Source: Flectonema sp. DT1601 (taxonomy: Eukaryota > Euglenozoa > Diplonemea > Diplonemida > Diplonemidae). Taken from it: a stretch of DNA of 64,000 bases. Positions within the stretch are counted from its first letter, which is position 1. Each line of letters starts with the position of its first letter. Positions 1 through 10,318 of this stretch are shown here, one piece after another. The stretch spans positions 124,001-188,000 of the forward strand of contig OZ025867.1 in the NCBI GenBank assembly GCA_964019425.1, given 5' to 3'. Position numbers and translations under genes: made by a program. Under the pieces are notes generated by a model, which saw only the letters and a program-made list of their open reading frames with translations, ran no database searches and was not told the origin of the DNA.

Positions 1-875
1 GCTACATTGTAGTCAGAATTGACTTAAACACTTTATTCGATCTGCAGCTGGATATTGATTCTTTCTCCATAAGAGATGCTATTTTAAGATATGCTGCGTC
101 AACAACTCGGAAAAGACACAATGCATTTCCTCTAAAACCACAACACATTCCAAAAGAACAAGTCTCTGCAAACACTCTTCACATTTATCCTTACGACACA
201 ATGAAGGACAAACTACTGCATAATATTCAAAAGATTTTGACTCACCTTCCTGGTATTGTTGTTGCTGGATTGGCTGGTATTAAACGTGCGGTTGTTAGTT
301 CGTTTAAAGAAGAAAAGTATATGGTCTCTGAAAAGCAAGCGACTGGAGAATATAAACAAATTGAAAAGAGTAAACGACACTATAAATTGTTAATTGAGGG
401 AGCTGATCTGTTGGAGGTTTGTAGCATTCCAGGAATTGATTCTGAGAGGTCGTTTTGTAATCATATTGCCGTCACTGAGAAGGTTTTGGGAATTGAAGCT
501 GCTCGCTTGATGATCATTCGTGAGATTAGAGGAGTTATGGGATCCTACGGACTAGCCATCGATATCCGACACGTTATGCAGTTAGCTGACGTTATGACTT
601 TTAGAGGAGAAGTATTAGGTATCACTCGATTCGGAATGCAAAAAATGAGAGATTCAGTAATGATGTTGGCATCATTTGAAAAAACAACCGACATCCTCTT
701 TGATGCTGCCGCCCATAGCAGAAAAGACGACAAGCTTGGAGTATCAGAAAAAATCATCATGGGTGCCCCTATTAAACTCGGTACAGGACTGTTTAAATTA
801 CTACACAGCGTTGAAACCGTAAAGGAGCGACGAACTCCGAAACCGCTATTCAGAACACCAACTCTATTTGGTTGA
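1..875 (+). CDS. RPC1: RNA polymerase III largest subunit (RPC1), C-terminal part
   Basis: The reading frame is open from the window edge (codons from base 3) to TGA at 873-875, so only the last ~290 residues are seen. The product is the largest catalytic-core subunit of nuclear RNA polymerase III, which transcribes tRNA, 5S rRNA and U6 genes. The C-terminal segment is recognisable from family knowledge: IDIRHVMQLADVMTFRGEVL, GITRFGMQKMRDSVMMLASF, EKTTDILFDAAAHSRKDD and VSEKIIMGAPIKLGTGLFKL correspond to the conserved clamp/cleft end of RPC1 (DIRHVMLLADLMTYKGEVLG, LMLASFEKT, GVSECIIMG, GTGLFKLLH in animals). There is no heptad CTD, as expected for Pol III rather than Pol II. The tail ends in a short poorly conserved TPKPLFRTPTLFG. 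No intron is visible in this part. Confidence 0.95.
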   Translation, partial: YIVVRIDLNTLFDLQLDIDSFSIRDAILRYAASTTRKRHNAFPLKPQHIPKEQVSANTLHIYPYDTMKDKLLHNIQKILTHLPGIVVAGLAGIKRAVVSSFKEEKYMVSEKQATGEYKQIEKSKRHYKLLIEGADLLEVCSIPGIDSERSFCNHIAVTEKVLGIEAARLMIIREIRGVMGSYGLAIDIRHVMQLADVMTFRGEVLGITRFGMQKMRDSVMMLASFEKTTDILFDAAAHSRKDDKLGVSEKIIMGAPIKLGTGLFKLLHSVETVKERRTPKPLFRTPTLFG

Positions 876-1703
876 TCTTATGAACCATAAGTTAGGTTTC
901 CTGTATTCATATTTTCTGTGACCGGTTGGACACTGATTCCTCGGACAGAGAGTTTGCAGATTTCGCTTAGAGTCATCTGGTCTCATATTTACAATCATAT
1001 AACAAAAAAAAAAAAAAAAAAAAAAGGAAAAAAAAAAAACTTTTCGAAAAAACAGAAAGAAGGAAGAAAGCAAAAAAAACAAGAAAACAAAAACAAAAAA
1101 ATCGTTCCCTATTCTTCCCCGTAGGTCATCATGTACAGCGCGCGCGCACCGACAATAGTGTTTTTTTTTAAAAAAAAAATTGTCACTGAACCAACCACAG
1201 AAAATGAAAAAATAGTTTTTTCATTTTTTTTTTTTTTTTTTTTAAATTGCGGATTTAACTGCATATGATCACAACAAAAAAAAAAAAAAAAAAAACGGTG
1301 TTAAAAAGAAAAAGAATAAGAAGAAAAGAAACCAACAGCAAAAGTGGGTTTTATCGGTGTCAGCGCGCCTTGCATGCATTGTTCAGAAATATTGTTCTAA
1401 CGGAATTAATTAAAACAACCTTTATTGTATTACAGCAACAATCAAAAGCGTTAGAGTCGAATGGTAGTTTGTGAGTTGTTAAACCTTTATGATATGATAT
1501 GATATGTTATGTTATGATATTAATTTTATTACCAGGTTCCACCCCCTCCCCCATCCCTCCCGCAACTACCTTCTCGGTAGTAAAAGGGATTAAGGGGTAG
1601 CTCAGGTTCGGATCCCCTCCCCACTAATCCGTCTACAGTTCCCTTATAAGCGATCGATTCTTAAGTAACGTGTTGCCGGGAGGGCTAGGCAACCTCTTTC
1701 TGA
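876..1703. other. intergenic, homopolymer-rich
   Basis: No gene is supported here. There are several A or T runs of 10 or more bases, a GATAT-type pentanucleotide microsatellite at about 1487-1520, and a GC-richer stretch at about 1530-1700 just before the CNOT10 start that may hold its promoter and 5' UTR. Confidence 0.6.
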
Positions 1704-3986
1704 ATGACAGGCAGCAGGGACGTTGCGAAGGAGGCGCACTCTCGATTCCTATCGAGGAACTATGATCAATGCCTTGCGTCTCTTCACTCATTACTGTCGA
1801 GCACACCTAGAGGCGATTTAAAAATTCAACACAACGTTGCTATTTGTGAATATTTTAAAGGAGGATGTCAGGAATCTGGAAAGTTTGCCAACGATTTGGA
1901 GAAGTTGGGAAAAAGTTTAGACCGAGAGAAAAAGATAGAACACTTGAACAGTATCGCAGCTGTAAAAAAACTTGCAACTCAGCGAATGCAACAATACCGT
2001 CCTCTTTGCTTAGAGTTTGAAGGCCACGAATACGTTCGTTTTAATGAGGCTGTTGTTTACTTTTATCAACGGCAATACAATGAAGCATTAGAGAGGTTGA
2101 TCCCAATGTTTCACAACGAAAAACAAGTCACAAAAGTACTACACGTTCGAGTTATTCTACTCCTGTTGAGCTGTACTTTAGGACAGTACAACAGGGAAGA
2201 CGCTGTCATCACAAGCAGAGTGAAGACATTGATAAAAAAATTAAGTGAAAATAAAGATTTTATTGCTCAACATGAGAAAGACGAGACAGCAGATGCGACT
2301 CCTGGTACACGTCGGCTAAGACTACGAGCACACGCATTGTTGTTGTCTGCTCACTACGAAGCAGTTCAAGGTAATGCCGCAGACGCTCTTCGACTGTTAT
2401 CGGAATACCGTACTCAGAACCCTGACCAAAGTGATTGGTGGCAATCTGTTGTCTACTTAAACAATCTTGCCATCCTCCACCTTGGAATCGGAAAACCTCA
2501 TCTAGCATCTCTGTATCTCTCAAAAGCATTAAAAACATACGAGACCTCACACCCTAAGGACACTGGTATGAGCTCGTATCCTTCTATTGCTGCAGTCTAC
2601 TACAATAATGGTCTTTCGTGTATGTTGAGAGGTCATTATATACTTGCGTACAAGTCATTCACTGCTGCAACACCGCTTTTAAAAGATGTATGTTGATTCC
2701 CCCCTCCCTTCTCTTTTAATTGTTTATTTTAGAAACACAACAACAACAACAACAGACACCAACATTATGGCTTCGCCTAGCTCAGTGTTGTATGCGCGAA
2801 TATGATAGCAAGTTGCGTTCAGAGCAGGAAAAAGCTCACAATGAGAAGATGGATGGATTAAAACAACAACCAGAATCACCAGTACCTCAGAGAAGACTTG
2901 TTTACTTACCAACTAGAGAGATGGTCACTCCAGTTGGTGTTTCAGATTCAGGTGATGAGATGAATTTAATCTTCGCTGACAAGTGTTTAAGAAATGCTCA
3001 CTACTTACTACTTCGTAAACACCGAGGAAGGAAGGGTACAAAGTTAGATGATGAACAAGATGAAAATAAAGAAGAAGACGAAGACTTTCCGGAAGAAGGT
3101 GACGGTCAGCTTGAAGAATCTCAACTCCACGCTGCGGCAGCAGAAGACGGTCACCTTGCGTCTGTGTTGCAATCACTTTATAGTAATATGGCTTATGTTG
3201 CTTTATGTCTACAAAATACTTCTGTTGCTTTAGCAACCTGTCAAAAACTACTCTCACTTCAATGTATTTACAGAGAACACAAACTAGTCTGTCTGTCTTA
3301 CACTGTTGAAGCACTTTGTAAGTTAAACAGGTCACGTGAGGCGTTAGAGCTCCTTAATAAGCAAAACCTTCAAGATTTAATTACTTCGGTATGTGTTATT
3401 GGTTTTGACAAGAAAGGAAATTACAGTCAAGATACGGACATCAATAATAACAATAAAACTAAAACAGAACAAAGCCCCTTCATGTCTAACACTACAGTGT
3501 GGAGGGATACAGGGACATGCTCATACCATTTGCTCTACTGATCTTCCGTCGTTTGTGACGCGTCCTATTCACATGGGTTCGTCTAAGGTAGACAGGAATA
3601 AATTACTGTATGTGATTATACTTAGATAAGGTTGTCTCTCATACTCTCTTTACAATAACATTAATAAATAAAAAAAAACAGTGATTCTCACACCATGGCT
3701 TTGTTTACTAACTTATGTGTTGTTCACATTATGAACGGCAGCTTCAGTCGTGCCCAGCAGTGCCTCAATCAATTCCAAAGTGAGGAACATCCGATGGCAG
3801 AACTCCTGCAGCTTTACCTCTTCCTTGCTATGGGTAATATGGTATGCGTTGTTTTTTTTTATTTTTTATTTGTGAAAAGGAGTGAGTTTCAACTTTACCA
3901 AACCTACTTAAAAACAGGACGATGCTGTTGGTAAGCTCAATAGTAACCCTACTCTGCCTAAGTGTTATATCACAACAGAAGAGTAG
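1704..3986 (+). CDS. CNOT10: CNOT10 homologue, CCR4-NOT complex subunit 10 (5 exons)
   Basis: I derive join(1704..2687, 2756..3388, 3513..3607, 3682..3841, 3918..3986), 646 aa; every junction is GT-AG and keeps phase. CNOT10 is a TPR-type scaffold protein of the CCR4-NOT deadenylase complex, where it pairs with CNOT11. Family-typical stretches: an N-terminal TPR region (AHSRFLSRNYDQCLASLHSL, QHNVAICEYFKGG), the central VYYNNGLSCMLRGHY and TPTLWLRLAQCCMRE (animal PRLWLRLAECCI), DKCLRNAHYLLL, and a C-terminal pair of TPRs (MALFTNLCVVHIMNGSFSRA, PMAELLQLYLFLAMGNMDDA). An acidic insert lies near nt 3045-3110. The third exon (3513-3607) is small and was placed because it alone joins exons 2 and 4 in frame. 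Length is somewhat below the ~740 aa of animals. Intron 1 has two candidate acceptors (see findings). Confidence 0.88.
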
Positions 3987-4535
3987 GTTGTGTGTCTTTT
4001 GTTAGGAAAAGGTTATATTTGTTGCTGTTGGACAAGTGAGCCCGTCAAAAAGTTAATAAAAGTATTGAAGAAAATTGACGGTTGCGAGAACGGAAAAAAA
4101 AAAAAAAAAAAAAAACCAGTTACAAACAAAATCATATAAGAAAAAAAAAAAAATCGCTGCTTATCTCTTTGCCAATTTTTTTTTTTTTTGTTTTTTTTTA
4201 TTTAGTGTGTTAAGATATAGTGTTTCCCCCTTTTGCTTGTGTTCCCCCTGCATACGATTTAATATAAGAAAGCGAATAGCGACAAGTCGCTTTATTCTAT
4301 CTCTTCCTTTTAATTTCCACCGCCCACTACGGTGAAGGCAGACTATTTCTGCACCATAAGTTCATTCGGTCCCAACTTTTGCTTTTTATCTTATTTTGTT
4401 TGGGGGAAACAGAGGGAATGGGGGGTGAAAAGTAAAAAAAAGAAATAGAATGAAGGAAAAAAAAAAAAAAAAAAAGGATGTGTGTTCCTCATTCGTAACT
4501 TCTGACGTCGAGATTCTTTAATGAGGAGGAGAAAA

Positions 4536-4580
<45 letters not shown>

Positions 4581-4994
4581 TCATTGGTTGAATGTTAGTT
4601 GGGACTGAAGGTGAAAGAACTAGAAGGAAAAAATGAACGAAAAAAAAAAAAAAAAAAAACTTTTTTTTTATCTTTACGCTTTCTTGGTTTTATTTTTTAT
4701 ATTTTTTTCCCCCACATCCTCACAATTTGGTTTTTCATTCCTGGTCTAGCTGCCGGGCAGCGGAAAAAAAAAAAAAAATTAAAAAAAAAAAAAAAAAAAA
4801 TCTTTTACTTTAGTCGTACTTTTACTCGGTTCGGAACTTTTCACTCACAACACTTTAGAAGGAAATGTAATTTATTTTATTCTACACAGGAATCACAGTA
4901 GTTGCGAGTGTTTTTATAAATCACACAAGAAACCTCTAAAATAGTTCTTATTACTGTTTACTTTGGTTTACCCCACATCAGTGTCGAAGTTAAT
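3987..4994. other. intergenic, long A and T runs
   Basis: No gene is supported. The stretch contains about ten homopolymer runs of 12-35 bases (for example about 4540-4574). Apparent ORFs here are only Lys/Phe homopolymers. A pyrimidine-rich tract ending in CAG at 4979-4981 lies 13 nt before the next start codon. Confidence 0.55.
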
Positions 4995-6009
4995 ATGGGA
5001 GCCTGCTGTGGTGGTGGAGGAGGTCAGGCCAGAGACGAGGAAGACCAAAGGTACGTCAACATTCTTATAAACCAACTGGCGACCAAAGAAGAAAACAAAA
5101 AAAAAAGAAACAAACAGAGCACGTAAAAGAACAACCGGCCCGCAGCATGGAAGAAAGACAGGTAAGTCTCCTGGTAAAAAAAAAAGAAAAAAAAAGAATA
5201 AGGGAAGAAAAAAGAAAAAAACCTCATTCGTTGCGGTATCACCCATTGGAAATACTATTCAGAATAGATGTTTCACAGGGTTGAGTGCAACTGTTCCATG
5301 CATTGGTATTCTAAAGAATACAATTGCGATCACTGACACTGATGTCAGTAGTAAAAAGGTCCGCATGACAGAACCTGAGCAAGCTGAGGAAATCCAACCT
5401 GTGGAGCCTGTGGGTAGAATTGAAAAAGCGAATAATGTTCATCGTTCACTTCAGTTAACTGAAGTGAACAACAACCGTTTTCCCTCCCCATCAAAACCGA
5501 ATAATACCTTTACAGGCACTTCAAGAGTCAGCGCTTCCGCGTCGGCACCAGTCCCTCCACAGGGAGACGAAGGTAATCAAAGGGGTAGAACAACTGGTGG
5601 AGTGCCCGCTAACCCTAATGAAGTTCGAAGTAATGTTGCCGCTGCTGCTATCGCAAGGCAGACTGCTGCCCCATCGGGTATGTTATTATTGTAAAAAACA
5701 GATCGATACAAAGTCTGTTAAACATCATTTCACAAACAGGTGTCTCATCCGAAACCGCTGCAAAACTAAAAGATAAACAAGAAAGAGATGAACTACACGG
5801 AAAGATAGAGTATGCAACATATTGATGTATTGGTGTATGAGTTAAGAATGAAAAAAAAAAAAAAAAAATAATAATCATAATCCAGAAATCTGGCCTTCCG
5901 GTTACGAGAAGATGTTCCTATCGCTATTCGCAGTAGGGAAACACCGTTAGGGAAGATTCGCAGTTATAAGACTTATCTTGAACAGAAATGTCGAGAACAG
6001 GGAAAATAA
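4995..6009 (+). CDS. predicted N-myristoylated/palmitoylated small protein (5 exons), function unknown
   Basis: In-phase GT-AG model: join(4995..5050, 5118..5161, 5279..5677, 5740..5809, 5886..6009), 230 aa, ending in TAA. The N-terminus MGACCGGGGGQARDEEDQ has Gly2 for myristoylation and Cys4/Cys5 for palmitoylation, so membrane anchoring is likely (inference). The middle (exon 3) is low-complexity, rich in Pro, Ser, Thr and Asn. The C-terminal 65 residues (ETAAKLKDKQERDELHGKIE, then NLAFRLREDVPIAIRSRETP) are charged and probably helical or coiled-coil. I recognise no family. The phase agreement over four introns and the lack of homopolymer in the exons argue that it is a real gene. The small exon 2 (44 nt) is the least certain piece. 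Confidence 0.6.
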
Positions 6010-7340
6010 TATATAGTCGTCATTGTCAATAGCAGGAGACCATGCTGCATTTACAGTTGCCTGTATTCTCCTGTCTATGATTTACTGTTGTGAGCCAAAC
6101 ATTTGTCATTTTGTATTGTTGTTTTACAAACAATTTTTTTTCGTTTTTTCTCTTTTTTGCAATTAATTCCTAGTTCAGAGATTTGTTATCTAATTTGGGA
6201 TGGTTGACTTCCTTTAGAATTATAGTGCTCAACGCTCAACTGGTCGGGAACGAAGATTAGGTTTCTCTCTCTTCGACTTCCACCAAAAAAAAGCTTTACA
6301 CATATTTTTTTGATTTTTTTGATTTTTGATTTTTGATTTTTTTTTGAGCATGAAAAAAAATATACATAGTTGACTGTCTGTCAGCAAATGCTTTTTCCAG
6401 CCCAAAGATATTCTTGTCGGCATAAAAAAAGCAAAACAAAATAATAATAGAAGCACCCCCCTGCAATAATGTTTTTTTATTTTTTAATTTTTTTATTTCA
6501 AGAAACTGATTCTTCTGGCTTCTCTTCGTCTGTTATAAATATTAAAAATAATTTTTTTCTTTTTTTTTTCTTTGCCAAGCTGCCTTCCGTAATTATTTTA
6601 TTATTGATGTGCTTCCCTACGACATTTCTGATCGATGAAATCAAACGGAAATATCAAAGAAATGGTGCATCTAATTAAAGTAGTGTGTGTCAACCCCTAA
6701 ATAAATAGCACTCCCTGAATAGAGTACTGTGGTTCTTTAAAAAAAAAAAAAAAAATAAAATAAAGAGTAAGGATACAGTAGAGGTAAAAAAAAACAAAAA
6801 AAAAAAAAAGAGGACAAAATAAATAAGTTCCATCCAATTCAATTCAATCTCTTAGCAACGGCACTTGAGACTTCTCAGGTGCTACTTAAAGTAGGGTGTT
6901 GGGGTATGTAGGTTTTGTTTTGTTTTTTGTTTTATACTGTTCTGGTAGGTCTAACTCTGTTGAGCATCTCATTCTGCGAATGCAAGCTTGTATTGACTGA
7001 TATCTGGTGATGGAATAAATGATGGCCTTAACATTAAAGAAAGCTGGGATTGATATTACCGTAGGAAGTGGTGCCTCTGATGTCACAAGAGAAGTCTTTC
7101 CGATGATGAACTCTTCCTCGTTGGGTATTTTAATATTCAACATCTTATTAAATTATCAATTTCCAGTCTGAGTGTTGATTTGCGGGTTTTTGGTTGGCTT
7201 ACTGCTTAATGTTCAACTCACTATGCAGATTTTTGTCTTTTAGTTGTTTTATGCGAAAGACTCTAGTTATTTTGTTTATTTTTTTTTGTGTGTTGGTTTT
7301 TTAAAATGCTTGATTTACCTTTTTTTTTTTTTTTTTTTTT
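6010..7340. other. intergenic
   Basis: Mostly A/T homopolymer runs. The only compositionally gene-like patch is the minus-strand ORF at 6886-7143, listed separately. Confidence 0.5.
6886..7143 (-). CDS. possible small ORF or exon, unknown
   Basis: An 85-codon minus-strand ORF (MLNIKIPNEEEFIIGKTSLV...) with mixed amino-acid composition and no homopolymer through most of its length, unlike the surroundings. The end (QYKTKNKTKPTYPN) becomes low-complexity. No family is recognised. It would be the only gene on the minus strand in the window. It may be an exon, a decayed copy or chance. Confidence 0.2.
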   Translation of the reverse strand: MLNIKIPNEEEFIIGKTSLVTSEAPLPTVISIPAFFNVKAIIYSITRYQSIQACIRRMRCSTELDLPEQYKTKNKTKPTYPNTLL

Positions 7341-7461
7341 GTACCGACGTAGTCGGAGAAGAAACCATTCAGATTGAAAGCCGATATTTCTTATGGTTTC
7401 ATGATTTATTTTCCCCTGTGCCGACAGGATTTTGTCTGCGTTCAACGAAATTTGTTTTTAA
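7341..7461 (+). mobile_element. short inverted-repeat element, family A, copy 1 (3' end lost)
   Basis: Starts GTACCGACGTAGTCGGAGAA, followed by AACCATTCAGATTGAAAGCC and a GACAGGATTTTGTCTGCG stretch. The same order of blocks occurs at 22571-22699 (reverse), 36588-36644 (internally deleted) and 38118-38242. Full copies end with AAGGCTAATCTGGATGGTT, which is the inverted repeat of AACCATCCAGATT near the start. No coding capacity; it resembles a MITE of about 130 bp. Confidence 0.55.
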
Positions 7462-7791
7462 AAAAAAAAAAAAAAAAACTTGAAAAAAAACAAACTAACA
7501 AAATAGGACTACATATGTTACTGACCGACGTCTGCTGTTTTCTCTTACTGTGCCCGTTGATATTTCGCAATGTTATAGAAGTTTTCGTCATTTTGGTGTG
7601 TTTTCTGTGATTCAGTCGTCTAATAAGTATACGAGATAACCGACCGTGTATATTATTTTTTTCTTTCCCCCTTACACAGGAATATTATTATGATTCACTC
7701 TATTTTTTAATTGATGTACAAAAAAAAAAAAAAAAAAAAACATTTAAAATATCATTTTCCTCCTCATATTCAACAGAATGCATGTATGAGA

Positions 7792-8169
7792 CTTGTTATC
7801 GATACCTTGTTATCGATACCTTGTTATCGATACCTTGTTATCGATACCTTGTTATCGATACCTTGTTATCGATACCTTGTTATCGATACCTTGTTATCGA
7901 TACCTTGTTATCGATACCTTGTTATCGATACCTTGTTATCGATACCTTGTTATCGATACCTTGTTATCGATACCTTGTTATCGATACCTTGTTATCGATA
8001 CCTTGTTATCGATACCTTGTTATCGATACCTTGTTATCGATACCTTGTTATCGATACCTTGTTATCGATACCTTGTTATCGATACCTTGTTATCGATACC
8101 TTGTTATCGATACCTTGTTATCGATACCTTGTTATCGATACCTTGTTATCGATACCTTGTTATCGATAC
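7792..8169 (+). repeat. 14-bp minisatellite, 27 perfect copies
   Basis: The unit CTTGTTATCGATAC is repeated 27 times without a visible mismatch (378 bp). Each unit holds the 8-bp palindrome TATCGATA. Because 14 is not a multiple of 3 and the + strand lacks stops, all three + frames are open and read the same 14-residue peptide repeat. The array ends 72 bp before the aminotransferase ATG, so it lies in the promoter, a 5' UTR or a 5' intron. There are no spacers, so it is not a CRISPR array. Confidence 0.97.
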
Positions 8170-8241
8170 TTGTACTCGTTGTTGTTAGTTTCAAGTTGCT
8201 TTATTAGTATTTCAAGTTACTCTCTATTTTTTTCCATCAGC

Positions 8242-9135
8242 ATGTTGAGACTGAAAGGAATCAGTCGGAGGTTAGGATCAAGAAACATGTCAACGATAAA
8301 TATGAAAGAAGAATTTATAAAAGGAAGAGGTGGAATGGTAACTGACGGATGCTTCACAAAGGGATTCAGTGAACTGATAACATCGAAGGATATTGATTGT
8401 GTCGTGTATGAAGTGATTCGAGTTTTTGATGGAAAACCGCTTTTCTTAGCTGATCACATAAACAGATTAGAAGCTTCGTTACAACACTCAGGATGTTCAA
8501 CTGTTAGTTCTACTGCTGTTGCTGTTCTCACTGCAACTGAGTCGGTTAAAAAATTAGTTGACCTTTGCAATCTTAGGTATCAGAATATTAAAATACTATT
8601 AATACCTTCAGAAGATCCATGTAAACCCCCAAAAGTTATAGCGTATCCAATAGAGAGTTTTTATCCACCCATGTCGCATTACAATAATGGTGTTAAGGCT
8701 TCATTTTTACGTCATGAACGAAAGAATCCAAACGCAAAAGTAGTTGACGCTTCTTTAAAAAAAACAATGTCTAATGCAATGACAGACGGTGTCTTTGAGC
8801 TACTTCTCGTTAATGATGATGGTAAAATCACAGAGGGAAGTCGTAGTAATGTTTTTTACATAAAACATAATTGTGTTTATACTGCTCCTGATTCGTTGGT
8901 ATTACAGGGTATTACTCGGTCTCGTATTATTGAGTTGTGTGAGTCTCTTTGTGTTAGAGTTATTTATCAGACTCTCCCAGTGAAGGATTTACTCGAGGCT
9001 GATGCAGTTTTCATCTCTTCAACTTCTAACGGTATTCTCCCAATTGGAATATTGGAAGGACGTCATTACGACATTCGTTCTTGTGAAACGTTGAAAATAC
9101 TAATGAATGCGTTCTTCGCTAAAGAAATGCTTTAA
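8242..9135 (+). CDS. PLP-dependent class IV aminotransferase (branched-chain/D-amino-acid/ADC lyase fold)
   Basis: 297 aa, single exon. I chose ATG 8242 (MLRLKGISRRLGSRNMST) because the open frame upstream is only the minisatellite. A pyrimidine tract plus CAG ends one base before this ATG. Fold-type IV signatures: CVVYEVIRVFDGKPLFLADH with INRLEASL near residues 55-85; Lys166 in the NAKVVDASLKK segment at the spacing expected for the Schiff-base lysine, about 20 residues before the conserved GVFELLLVNDDGKITEGSRS-NVF block; and a C-terminal STSNGILPIG loop. The family transaminates branched-chain or D-amino acids or splits aminodeoxychorismate; the substrate cannot be fixed from sequence. The Arg/Lys-rich, acid-free N-terminus could be a mitochondrial presequence (inference). 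Confidence 0.88.
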   Translation: MLRLKGISRRLGSRNMSTINMKEEFIKGRGGMVTDGCFTKGFSELITSKDIDCVVYEVIRVFDGKPLFLADHINRLEASLQHSGCSTVSSTAVAVLTATESVKKLVDLCNLRYQNIKILLIPSEDPCKPPKVIAYPIESFYPPMSHYNNGVKASFLRHERKNPNAKVVDASLKKTMSNAMTDGVFELLLVNDDGKITEGSRSNVFYIKHNCVYTAPDSLVLQGITRSRIIELCESLCVRVIYQTLPVKDLLEADAVFISSTSNGILPIGILEGRHYDIRSCETLKILMNAFFAKEML

Positions 9136-9802
9136 AATTTTTTTCACTGAAAAAAAAAAAAAAAAATATATTTTTTTTTTATTCTTCTTTGTTTTTATGT
9201 CACAGCGTGTGAAATAATATTTCGTAAAGTAACTCCGCAACAACAATTACTACTTTCGAGAAATCGACAGAGGCAGTTGTTCTTGTTTAACCGACTATGT
9301 CAAAGCGTGTGATTGTAATTTTTTTTTTTTTTTTGATTTTTTGATTATTGTAGTTCTCTATTATTGAGCAATCAAAAAAAAAAAAAAAAAAGAAAAAAGA
9401 AAAAAAGGACGTAGTAAAGCAGCAAATAAACAAGGCTGCGAGATTGCGCGTTTTTTTTTAGTGTGTCTTTATTTTCTGTTGCATTTAAGAAGTATGTGTG
9501 AGAGATAATAATAATGTTGGGCAGCACATGTACACAAACAAACTGTTAACACTCTATTATGTTACGGATGGTAAGCCAATTATTCTTATTCTTATTATGT
9601 TGTTTTTTGCTTTTTTTTTTGTGCATTTGCTTTTTTTTTCCTGATTTAAAGTCCTAACCACACACAAAAAAAAAAGGGTAAAGGGGTCTTTCCTACACAA
9701 ATAGTTTCAGAACTAACCATTCATTACAAAATCCAAAATGGCTGTAAACCGTCCAGTTCGATCCTGGGTGAGGGCATTTTTTTTTTTTCCTGATTTTTTT
9801 TT
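9136..9802. other. intergenic, A/T runs
   Basis: No gene is seen. A fragment AATGTTGGGCAGCACA at about 9512 recurs at about 45898, so some dispersed repeat is present. A T-arm-like CCAGTTCGATCCTGG at about 9752 is isolated and not part of a foldable tRNA. Confidence 0.45.
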
Positions 9803-10222
9803 CAGGTTGGACTTTGTACGGGGAGGTTGGCTTTTATTAGTGGCTCCCCCCCCTTGGGGGGGGTTGGGGGGGGGGCTTGCGTCCCGCCAAGAATTTGGCG
9901 GACGCAAGCCCCCCCCTTGCACTCTTCCCCAGCTTAACATCCATTAGTAGCAAACTTGTTTTTTCAGGTTGGACTTTGTACAGGGGAGGTTGGCTTTTAT
10001 TAGTGGCTCCCCCCCCTTGGGGGGGGTTGGGGGGGGGGCTTGCGTTCCGCCAAGAACTTGGCGGAACGCAAGCCCCCCCTTGCACTCTTCCCAGCTTAAT
10101 ATCCATTAGTAGCAAATTTGTTTTTTGAGGTTGGACTTTGTACGGGAGAGGTTGGCTTGCGTTCCGCCAAGTTCTTGGCGGAACGCAAGCCCCCCCTTGC
10201 ACTATACTCCAGCTTAATACCT
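9803..10222. repeat. tandem array of 162-bp units carrying long palindromes
   Basis: Units start at 9803, 9965 and 10127 with CAGGTTGGACTTTGTAC (GAGG in the third); the third is internally shortened. Units 1 and 2 contain a C8-TT-G8 hairpin. Each unit contains a 35-36 bp palindrome beginning GCTTGCGT and ending ACGCAAGC (9875-9909, 10038-10073, 10155-10190). That of unit 2 is extended by flanking G7/C7 to about 48 bp. Unit 2 has AA and unit 3 has TT at the palindrome centre. The G/C content is far above the neighbourhood. Confidence 0.9.
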
Positions 10223-10254
10223 ATTCTGGGTGAAAAAATCCGGTGAAAAAAAAA

Positions 10255-10318
10255 TGACGTTGGTCGGGATTGAGCCTGGGCGTCGGGTATCCAAAGTCAG
10301 TGCTCCCTCCGCTGAACC
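10255..10318 (-). pseudogene. tRNA-like remnant (Pro-UGG-like anticodon loop)
   Basis: Read on the minus strand: GTTCAGCGGAGGGAGCAC resembles a D-arm, CTGACTTTGGAT resembles the 5' side of an anticodon stem with a TTTGGAT loop (anticodon TGG), and GGCTCAATCCCGACC resembles a T-loop. The 3' anticodon stem (ACCCG) and the T-stem do not pair properly, so it is not a functional tRNA. It could be a decayed tRNA or the tRNA-derived head of a SINE. Confidence 0.35.

Noticed and set aside
1585-1635. tRNA gene (TAGCTCAGG followed by GGTTCGGATCC)
   Set aside because: A-box-like and B-box-like strings overlap; there is no room for an anticodon arm and no acceptor pairing.
4075-4901. ORFs of 80-100 codons rich in Lys and Phe
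   Set aside because: They are translations of A and T homopolymer runs. The same holds for many short ORFs across the window.
7792-8169. CRISPR-like array
   Set aside because: Perfect head-to-tail units with no spacers in a eukaryotic genome; it is a minisatellite.
7711-8241. N-terminal extension of the aminotransferase through the 14-bp repeat (open frame from 7711)
   Set aside because: The repeat is open in all three frames simply because it lacks stops. The class IV fold begins after ATG 8242, and an acceptor-like CAG precedes it.
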